Source: an uncultured Collinsella sp.
GTDB taxonomy: Bacteria; Actinomycetota; Coriobacteriia; Coriobacteriales; Coriobacteriaceae
Length of the DNA: 10,987 nucleotides
Reading direction: 5' to 3'
Assembly (NCBI GenBank): GCA_902479205.1
Contig: CABSNX010000050.1
Location: 1-10,987 of the forward strand
Shown one piece after another: positions 6,404 to 10,987 of this stretch. Each line of letters starts with the position of its first letter. The first letter of the stretch is position 1. A model generated the notes under the pieces. It was not told the origin of the DNA. It did not search any database and was given only the letters and a program-made list of their open reading frames with translations. Both the position numbers and the translations under genes were made by a program.

Positions 6404-7558
6404 ATGGTCGAGTGGATCGTTCGTCGTGCGCAGGGCGACCGTGCGCGCGTGGGCACGTTGACGGGCGTGGTGTGTATTCTCGCCAATGTGGCACTTTGCG
6501 CTGCGAAGGGCGCAATTGGTGTGCTGTCGGGATCGGTTTCGATTGTGGCGGATGCTATGAACAACTTATCTGACGCAAGCTCAAACATCGTGAGTGTACT
6601 GGGCTTTAAACTGGCGAGCAAGCCGGCAGACCCCGAACATCCTTACGGCCATGGCCGCTACGAGTATCTCTCGGGTCTGGTCGTGGCGGCGCTCGTGCTG
6701 CTGATTGGCGTTGAGCTGGTGAAGTCCTCGGTTGAGCGCGTCATCCACCCCGAACCTGTCGAGTTCTCGCTTGCCCTGGTGGCAGTTCTGGTGCTTTCGA
6801 TGATTGTTAAACTGTGGATGGCGGCCCTCAACCAAAAGCTCGGCGATCGGATTGAGTCCGATACGCTGCATGCGACGGCCCAGGATTCCAAGAACGATGT
6901 TCTTGCCACGGGTGCTGTGCTGGCGTGCGCGATTGTTTCTCAGGTGACGGGCATCAACCTTGACGCTTGGGTCGGCCTTGCCGTTGGCGCCTATATTGGC
7001 TGGAGCGGCTTTGAGCTCATCCAGGATACGGTGAGCCCGCTTTTGGGTCAGGCACCCGATCCCAAGTTGGTCAAGCACATCCGAGACAAGATCATAAGCT
7101 ACCCCGGCGTTTTGGGCGTTCACGATCTGATGGTTCACGATTACGGTCCGGGCAGGAAGTTTGCAAGCGCGCACGCCGAGATGGCGGCCGAGGCCAGCCC
7201 GCTGGAAAGTCACGACACGCTCGATAACATCGAGCAGTCGTTTAGGGACGAGGACGGCATGATCGTCACGCTCCATTACGATCCCATCGTGACCGACGAT
7301 TCAAATGTGGCGAGCATGCGCCTGCGCATCAACGCTATGGCCCACGAGATTGATAGCCGCCTTTCGATTCACGATCTGCGCTGCGTGCCGGGTCCCACGC
7401 ACACCAACGTGATTTTTGACTGCGTGCGTCCCTCGGATCTGCAGATGAGTGCCGAAGGCGTAAAGCACGCGCTCGCACAACGGGTCGAATCGGAATATCC
7501 CAAGTCGATTGCCAAGATCACGATCGACGAGGACTATGTCGGCCATACACACGAGTAG
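6404..7558 (+). CDS. Cation diffusion facilitator (CDF) family metal efflux transporter, long C-terminal form
   Basis: Inner-membrane divalent-metal/proton antiporter; 384 residues, against about 300 for simple CDFs. Six hydrophobic segments fit about 18-40, 44-66, 90-113, 121-141, 165-182 and 188-205. The TM2 site reads DAMNNLSD (Asp50, Asn53, Asp57) and the TM5 site QDSKNDV (Asp161, Asp165), giving an N-D/D-D set like that described for Mn-type CDFs instead of the H/D set of zinc exporters. The signature HPYGHGRYEY is at 79-88. A cytoplasmic dimerisation domain (about 215-300) is followed by a second soluble region with DxRLSIHDLR and GPTHTNVIFD, an arrangement common in gut Firmicutes and Actinobacteria. 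Start ATG at 6404; GGGGG at about 6390-6394 is a weak ribosome-binding site. Codon use is less biased than in the ribosomal genes. Substrate is uncertain. Confidence 0.93.
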   Translation: MVEWIVRRAQGDRARVGTLTGVVCILANVALCAAKGAIGVLSGSVSIVADAMNNLSDASSNIVSVLGFKLASKPADPEHPYGHGRYEYLSGLVVAALVLLIGVELVKSSVERVIHPEPVEFSLALVAVLVLSMIVKLWMAALNQKLGDRIESDTLHATAQDSKNDVLATGAVLACAIVSQVTGINLDAWVGLAVGAYIGWSGFELIQDTVSPLLGQAPDPKLVKHIRDKIISYPGVLGVHDLMVHDYGPGRKFASAHAEMAAEASPLESHDTLDNIEQSFRDEDGMIVTLHYDPIVTDDSNVASMRLRINAMAHEIDSRLSIHDLRCVPGPTHTNVIFDCVRPSDLQMSAEGVKHALAQRVESEYPKSIAKITIDEDYVGHTHE

Positions 7559-7597
7559 GGCTGTGCAGGCAAAGCAAGTTATACAGAAGGGGAGAAT

Positions 7598-8224
7598 ATG
7601 AAGAGGCTGTATCTGCTCCGCCACGGCCAGACGGAATTCAACGTCAAAAAGCTGGTCCAGGGCCGCTGCGATTCACCGTTGACCGACCTGGGCCGCAAAC
7701 AAGCGGGAATGGCAGCCGCATGGCTCAAAGCCCACGGCGTCGTCCCCGACAAAGTGGTCTCATCACCCTTAGGCCGAGCCATGGACACGGCAAGTCTCGT
7801 CGCATGCGAACTTCTCGGTCCGGACGCCGCTGTCGAGCCCTGCGAAGGCATCATCGAGCGCTGCTACGGCTCCTTCGAAGAAGGCCCCCACAACGCGCTA
7901 CCCACCGACGTTTGGGATCCGGGCGAGGATCTGGTCCCCTTCGGAGGAGAAGGAAGCCGCGCGCTGCAAGAGCGCATGGTAGACACCCTCACCAATCTCA
8001 TAGGCGCCGAGGGCATCGAAACTCTCCTAGCAGTAAGCCACGGCAGCGCCAGCCGCCAATTTATCAAGGCCGCAGCCCCAGAGGGCTTCGAGCTCCCAAC
8101 AAAACTCCCCAACTGCGCCATCATGATCTTCGATTTTGACGAGGCAAAGCCACAAGCAGAAGGCGAGCCAATGCAATGCAAGTTCACTCTCCAGCAAATA
8201 GTGGACCCCCAACAAAGTCATTAG
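7598..8224 (+). CDS. Histidine phosphatase family protein (phosphoglycerate mutase-like)
   Basis: Cytoplasmic phosphatase of the branch-1 histidine phosphatase family; 208 residues. The motif LRHGQTEFN gives catalytic Arg8-His9; the other expected active-site residues are Arg60 (SSPLGRA), Glu87 (IIERCYGSFEEG) and His148 (AVSHGS). The substrate cannot be assigned; members act on sugar phosphates, phosphoglycerate, cobalamin precursors and others. A true glycolytic mutase is less likely at this length. Start ATG at 7598 with AAGGGGAG at 7587-7594. It lies 39 bases after the CDF gene, so it is probably co-transcribed. The last third has many A-ending codons (CCA, ACA, CAA, ATA, plus a TTA at Leu58), unlike the ribosomal genes and suggestive of low expression or later acquisition. 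The stop is 30 bases before a giant hairpin. Confidence 0.9.
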   Translation: MKRLYLLRHGQTEFNVKKLVQGRCDSPLTDLGRKQAGMAAAWLKAHGVVPDKVVSSPLGRAMDTASLVACELLGPDAAVEPCEGIIERCYGSFEEGPHNALPTDVWDPGEDLVPFGGEGSRALQERMVDTLTNLIGAEGIETLLAVSHGSASRQFIKAAAPEGFELPTKLPNCAIMIFDFDEAKPQAEGEPMQCKFTLQQIVDPQQSH

Positions 8225-8254
8225 CCTGAACGAGCAGAGTTAAGCAGACATCAA

Positions 8255-8431
8255 CGTGGCGTTCCCAGTGTGCGGCGGAGGGGGCGGGCCTGAGACATAT
8301 TAAGGTTGTCGCGAGTTCCGCACGAACAGGAGAGCACTTAATGTGCTCTCCGTCGTGAGCAGGACTGTAGAGCAGCAACCTTAATATGTCTCAGGCCCGC
8401 CCCCTCCGCCGCACACTGGGAACGTGCCACG
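8255..8431. repeat. Giant hairpin: 49-bp perfect inverted repeat with inner hairpin
   Basis: The arm at 8260-8308 is the exact reverse complement of 8376-8424 (49 of 49). Outside it, CGTGG (8255-8259) can pair with CCACG (8427-8431) with a 2-base bulge. The 67-bp centre holds a second perfect stem, GGAGAGCAC (8329-8337), loop TTAAT, GTGCTCTCC (8343-8351), flanked by CACGA/TCGTG (8321-8325, 8353-8357). The whole 177-nt transcript would fold into one long rod. The arms are GC-rich outside and contain an AT-rich patch (ACATATTAAGG). No T-run follows on either strand and no open frame is credible. It may be a MITE-like insertion, a structured RNA, or a transcription barrier between the phosphatase gene and rplC. 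Confidence 0.9.
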
Positions 8432-8473
8432 CACTTTACCTGCGTAAACAATGTGAGTGAAATATGAATCTCG

Positions 8474-8500
8474 ATGGATACGCCCGCACCCGTGTATACT
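8474..8500 (+). promoter_or_regulatory. Promoter-like element upstream of rplC, shared with rplB
   Basis: -10-like TATACT at 8495-8500 with a poor -35. The 26 bases at 8474-8499 match 10339-10364, upstream of rplB, at 23 positions; the common core reads GGAYACGCCCG then CCGTGTATAC. A start near 8507 gives an rplC leader of about 177 nt. The shared element may be the true promoter signature or a regulator site. Confidence 0.5.
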
Positions 8501-8506
8501 AAACAG

Positions 8507-8683
8507 CTGTGTGTAACCAGGGGAGTATTCTGACTGGACAAAATGCCTGCTTAATAGGGTTGTCAGGTAGTCCGGACGCAATACAAGACTGGGGAGCACG
8601 TCGTGTAAGTAGTGGTCCTCTAGGGGCGTACGCTCGGTGGTGTACGCATTGTCCCAAGACCACGCGAGAGTTGGGATCATATC
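8507..8683 (+). promoter_or_regulatory. Structured rplC leader, candidate ribosomal-protein autoregulatory RNA
   Basis: The leader carries a nested stem at 8612-8663: GTGGTC (8612-8617) with GACCAC (8658-8663), an inner GGG/CCC (within 8623-8626 and 8653-8655), and GCGTAC (8626-8631) with GTACGC (8642-8647) closing a 10-base loop. GATCA (8675-8679) can pair with TGATC (8685-8689), which overlaps the TTG start. In E. coli the S10 operon leader is regulated by L4; with rpsJ split off, this leader is where such control could lie. It is not matched to any known motif here. Confidence 0.5.
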
Positions 8684-9304
8684 TTGATCAGCATGATTCT
8701 CGGCCGCAAGATTGGCATGACCCAGGTTTGGGACGAGGACGACAACGTCGTTCCCGTCACGGTCATCCAGGCTGGCCCCTGCGCTGTCTCGCAGGTTAAA
8801 ACTCAGGCAACCGACGGCTATGACGCCGTCCAGATCGGTTTCGGCGACATCAAGGCCAAGAACGTGAACAAGCCCATGGCTGGTCACTTCGCCAAGGCCG
8901 GCGTCGAGCCTGTCCGTTTCCTTCGTGAGGTCCGCGTCGAGAACGGCGAGGAGCACAAGGTTGGCGAGGTCGTCACCGTCGCTGATTTCGCTGATGTCGA
9001 GAAGGTCGACGTCATCGGTACCTCCAAGGGTAAGGGCTTCCAGGGTCGCATCAAGCGCTGGGGTCAGCGCCGCGGTCCTATGACGCATGGTTCTCACTTC
9101 CAGCGTCACCCCGGTTCTATCGGTCAGTGCGCCTATCCTGCGCGCGTCCTCAAGGGCGTCAAGATGGCCGGTCACATGGGTAACGAGCGCGTTACCGTCA
9201 AGAACCTTTCCGTTGTCCGCATCGATGCCGAGCAGAACCTCATCTTGGTCAAGGGCGCTGTCCCGGGTGCCAAGAATGGTCTCGTCGCCATCCGTATGGC
9301 CTAA
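8684..9304 (+). CDS. rplC: 50S ribosomal protein L3
   Basis: Large-subunit assembly protein that reaches towards the peptidyl-transferase centre; 206 residues, full length. TTG at 8684 gives MISMILGRKIGMTQ; the alternative ATG at 8693 would shorten the N-terminus by three residues. Neither has a strong Shine-Dalgarno (only a GGGA at 8673-8676), so the exact start is not certain. SKGKGFQG is at 114-121, and the conserved block from Gly131 (GPMTHGSHFQRHPGSIG) ends at 147. It opens the rplC-rplD-rplW unit, separated from rpsJ by the transporter/phosphatase pair, and rplD follows after 46 bases. Confidence 0.97.
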   Translation: MISMILGRKIGMTQVWDEDDNVVPVTVIQAGPCAVSQVKTQATDGYDAVQIGFGDIKAKNVNKPMAGHFAKAGVEPVRFLREVRVENGEEHKVGEVVTVADFADVEKVDVIGTSKGKGFQGRIKRWGQRRGPMTHGSHFQRHPGSIGQCAYPARVLKGVKMAGHMGNERVTVKNLSVVRIDAEQNLILVKGAVPGAKNGLVAIRMA

Positions 9305-9350
9305 GGGCCCAGCCCATTTAGCCCAGCGTCATACCAAGGAGAACACTTAA

Positions 9351-9977
9351 ATGGCAAAGTTTGAAGTAAAGAACAGCGAGGGCAAGAAGGTCGCCGAGGC
9401 CGAGCTCGCCGCTGAGGTGTACGGCATCGAGCCGAACATCCACGTTATGCACCACATCGTCAAGTGCCAGATGGCCTCTTGGCGTCAGGGCACCCAGTCC
9501 GCTAAGGGCCGCTCTGAGGTTTCCGGTGGCGGCAAGAAGCCTTGGCGTCAGAAGGGCACCGGCCGTGCCCGCCAGGGTTCCATCCGTGCTGCCCAGTGGC
9601 GTCACGGTGGCGTTGTCTTCGCCCCCAAGCCCCGTTCCTACGCTAAGCGTATGAACAACAAGGAAGTCAAGCTGGCTATGCGCTCCGCGCTGTCCGCCAA
9701 GCTGGCCGATGGCGAGCTCGTGCTCGTCGACGACTACGGCTTCGAGAAGCCTTCCACCAAGGCTGCCGTTGCCATGCTCAAGGCTCTCGGCCTTGAGGGC
9801 AAGCGTCTGACCATCATCGTTCGCGATGAGGACGTCAACGCCTACCTGTCGTTCCGCAACATTCCCAAGACGTTCATCATCACTGCCGACGAGGCCAACA
9901 CCTACGATCTCGTCAACAACAACGCTGTGCTGATGCCCGCCGACATCGCCGCTCACTTCGGGGAGGTGCTTGCTTAA
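9351..9977 (+). CDS. rplD: 50S ribosomal protein L4
   Basis: Large-subunit assembly protein lining the exit tunnel; 208 residues. The tunnel loop KGTGRARQGS is at 68-77 and has the usual residues of the macrolide-resistance hot spot, followed by WRHGGVVFAPKPRSY. Start ATG at 9351 with AAGGAG at 9336-9341. The stop TAA abuts the rplW ATG. In E. coli L4 is the feedback regulator of the S10 operon, which makes the rplC leader the natural place to look for its target. Confidence 0.98.
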   Translation: MAKFEVKNSEGKKVAEAELAAEVYGIEPNIHVMHHIVKCQMASWRQGTQSAKGRSEVSGGGKKPWRQKGTGRARQGSIRAAQWRHGGVVFAPKPRSYAKRMNNKEVKLAMRSALSAKLADGELVLVDDYGFEKPSTKAAVAMLKALGLEGKRLTIIVRDEDVNAYLSFRNIPKTFIITADEANTYDLVNNNAVLMPADIAAHFGEVLA

Positions 9978-10265
9978 ATGACCGCCCACGAGATCATCAT
10001 CCGTCCGATCGTGTCCGAGCGTTCCTTCTCCGGTATGGAGCAGAACAAGTACACGTTCGAGGTCGCCAAGGATGCTAACAAGTATCAGATCAAGGACGCT
10101 GTCGAGGAGATCTTCGGCGTCAAGGTCGTTCGCGTGAACACCCTGACGGTCAAGCCCAAGACCAAGCGCGTGCGCTATGTCGCCGGCAAGACCCGTTCTT
10201 GGAAGAAGGCCATCGTCACGCTGGCCGAGGGCGACACCATCGAGGTCTTTGGCAACCAGGCCTAA
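9978..10265 (+). CDS. rplW: 50S ribosomal protein L23
   Basis: Protein at the exit of the peptide tunnel, docking site for trigger factor and SRP; 95 residues, normal length. It starts at the ATG directly after the rplD stop (TAA|ATG), with GGGGAGG (9960-9966) inside the rplD 3' end, so translation is probably coupled. Typical features are IIIRPIVSERS near the N-terminus and VNTLTVKPKTKR in the second half. It is followed by 179 bases with a terminator-like hairpin before rplB, an unusual break in this gene order. Confidence 0.97.
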   Translation: MTAHEIIIRPIVSERSFSGMEQNKYTFEVAKDANKYQIKDAVEEIFGVKVVRVNTLTVKPKTKRVRYVAGKTRSWKKAIVTLAEGDTIEVFGNQA

Positions 10266-10282
10266 GACTCGCTGCTGTTGAG

Positions 10283-10326
10283 TGAGCTCATGCCTCCCAA
10301 ATAGGGGAGGCGAGAGCTCAAGGTTT
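10283..10326 (+). terminator. Terminator-like hairpin between rplW and rplB
   Basis: TGAGCTC (10283-10289) pairs with GAGCTCA (10314-10320); after a 2x2 internal loop, GCCTCCC (10292-10298) pairs with GGGAGGC (10305-10311), loop AAATAG. A short T-run (TTTT, 10323-10326) follows after AGG. The stem is strong but the T-run is short and offset, so termination may be partial (attenuation). Confidence 0.6.
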
Positions 10327-10338
10327 TGGGCGTATAAA

Positions 10339-10365
10339 ATGGACACGCCCGGAACCGTGTATACG
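10339..10365 (+). promoter_or_regulatory. Promoter-like element upstream of rplB, copy of the rplC element
   Basis: It matches the element at 8474-8499 at 23 of 26 positions, including GTGTATAC; the -10-like hexamer is TATACG (10360-10365). GGGCGT (10328-10333) and ACGCCC (10345-10350) form an inverted repeat across it. It lies between the terminator-like hairpin and the rplB leader, consistent with separate initiation for rplB. Confidence 0.45.
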
Positions 10366-10373
10366 TCCGGTGT

Positions 10374-10441
10374 CATCGCACCCGAGGCAGAACCTCGAAT
10401 CCCTGTCTGCGATGGCTAACGGATTCCTATTGAAAGGGATT
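10374..10441 (+). promoter_or_regulatory. Structured rplB leader with possible Shine-Dalgarno occlusion
   Basis: CATCGCA (10374-10380) pairs with TGCGATG (10408-10414) and encloses a CGAGG/CCTCG hairpin (10383-10387, 10393-10397). AATCCC (10398-10403), inside the outer loop, is the exact complement of GGGATT (10436-10441), which overlaps the rplB ribosome-binding site AAAGGGA. This would be a pseudoknot that hides the site. It is a candidate translational switch; ligand unknown. Confidence 0.45.
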
Positions 10442-10444
10442 GTA

Positions 10445-10987
10445 ATGGCTGTAAAGCACCTTAAGCCGACCTCCGCTGGTAGGCGTTGGCAGACGATCTC
10501 CGATTTCTCCGAGATCACCTGCACCAAGCCCGAGAAGTCTCTTCTCGAGCCCCTGCCCAAGAAGGCCGGTCGTAACAACAACGGCCGCATCACCACCCGC
10601 CACCAGGGCGGCGGCGTGAAGCGTCGTTACCGTGTGATCGACTTCAAGCGCAACAAGGACGGCGTGCCCGCCAAGGTTGCCACGATCGAGTACGATCCGA
10701 ACCGTTCCGCTCGAATCGCTCTGCTGCACTACGCTGACGGTGAGAAGCGCTACATCCTCGCCCCCAAGGGCCTCGAGGTCGGTCAGACCGTCATGTCCGG
10801 TTCTGACGCCGACATCAAGCCGGGCAACGCTCTGCCCCTCGCCGACATCCCCGTCGGTACGCTCATCCACGCCGTCGAGTTCCAGCCGGGCAAGGGCGCC
10901 GCTATCGCCCGTTCCGCCGGTAACTCCTGCCAGCTGATGGGTAAGGAGGGCAAGTACGCTATCGTCCGTATGCCTTCCTCCGAGATG
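10445..10987 (+). CDS. rplB: 50S ribosomal protein L2 (N-terminal 181 residues, runs off the window)
   Basis: Large-subunit protein needed for subunit association and peptidyl-transferase activity. ATG at 10445 with AAAGGGA at 10433-10439. The frame is open to the last base (181 codons of about 275 expected). The N-terminus MAVKHLKPTSAGRRW and the segment GRITTRHQGGGVKRRYRVID are diagnostic. The conserved functional histidine region near the C-terminus is outside the window. In the usual order rpsS would follow. Confidence 0.97.
   Translation, partial: MAVKHLKPTSAGRRWQTISDFSEITCTKPEKSLLEPLPKKAGRNNNGRITTRHQGGGVKRRYRVIDFKRNKDGVPAKVATIEYDPNRSARIALLHYADGEKRYILAPKGLEVGQTVMSGSDADIKPGNALPLADIPVGTLIHAVEFQPGKGAAIARSAGNSCQLMGKEGKYAIVRMPSSEM

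Noticed and set aside
8260..8424. Invertible promoter or phase-variation switch
   Set aside because: The inverted arms would suit inversion, but the 67-bp centre has no recognisable promoter and no recombinase is nearby.
8255..8431. Intrinsic terminator
   Set aside because: There is a very strong stem but no T-run downstream on either strand.
8507..8683. tRNA or known riboswitch in the rplC leader
   Set aside because: No cloverleaf, no T-loop motif and no riboswitch core recognised; only local stems.
8381..9175. 264-codon - strand frame across rplC and the giant hairpin
   Set aside because: Mostly antisense of rplC, ending in the inverted repeat; no independent support.
10333..10338. TATAAA as a -10 box for rplB
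   Set aside because: No acceptable -35 at 16-18 bases upstream; the shared element ending in TATACG is better supported, though still uncertain.
9318..10376. 352-codon - strand frame across rplD and rplW
   Set aside because: Antisense shadow of conserved ribosomal protein genes with the same codon-bias signature.
1..10987. CRISPR array, prophage or insertion sequence with transposase
   Set aside because: No regularly spaced direct repeats, no phage genes, and no transposase or integrase found in any frame.

Overview
The window is a piece of the core transcription/translation locus of a high-GC Gram-positive anaerobe. The proteins, the strongly C/G-ending codons, the TTG start codons and the intergenic repeat style fit class Coriobacteriia, probably Collinsella or a close relative. 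That placement rests on recognition, not on a search. The first 17 bases are a leftover Nextera/Tn5 adaptor end, so position 1 is a contig edge from short-read sequencing, not genomic sequence.

Layout, all genes on the + strand. (1) 18-2134 is the 3' half of rpoC. (2) 2135-2849 is a 715-bp gap holding a nested rpoC terminator, a repeat-like block with a perfect 20-bp inverted repeat, and the rpsL promoter and leader. (3) 2850-6263 is rpsL, rpsG, fusA and rpsJ, closed by a strong intrinsic terminator. No tuf gene lies between fusA and rpsJ. (4) 6321-8224 is a promoter followed by a two-gene unit: a CDF metal efflux transporter and a histidine phosphatase. (5) 8225-8683 is a gap with a giant hairpin (49-bp perfect arms) and then a structured rplC leader. 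(6) 8684-10265 is rplC, rplD and rplW. (7) 10266-10444 is a hairpin, a promoter-like element and a leader. (8) From 10445 rplB runs off the window end.

The str and S10 gene sets, usually near-continuous, are here cut into several units, each with its own leader: rpsL-rpsG-fusA-rpsJ, the two inserted genes, rplC-rplD-rplW, and rplB. The rplC and rplB upstream regions share a 26-bp element (23 identities), which suggests common control of the displaced parts.

The most notable protein feature is in the C-terminal extension of the RNA polymerase beta-prime subunit. It carries a domain that aligns without gaps to the alpha-subunit C-terminal domain and keeps the residues equivalent to E. coli alpha R265, N268, G296, K298 and E302, which are used for DNA binding. 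Other points of note are Arg88 in ribosomal protein S12, the residue of known streptomycin-resistance substitutions, and the giant inverted repeat between the phosphatase gene and rplC.
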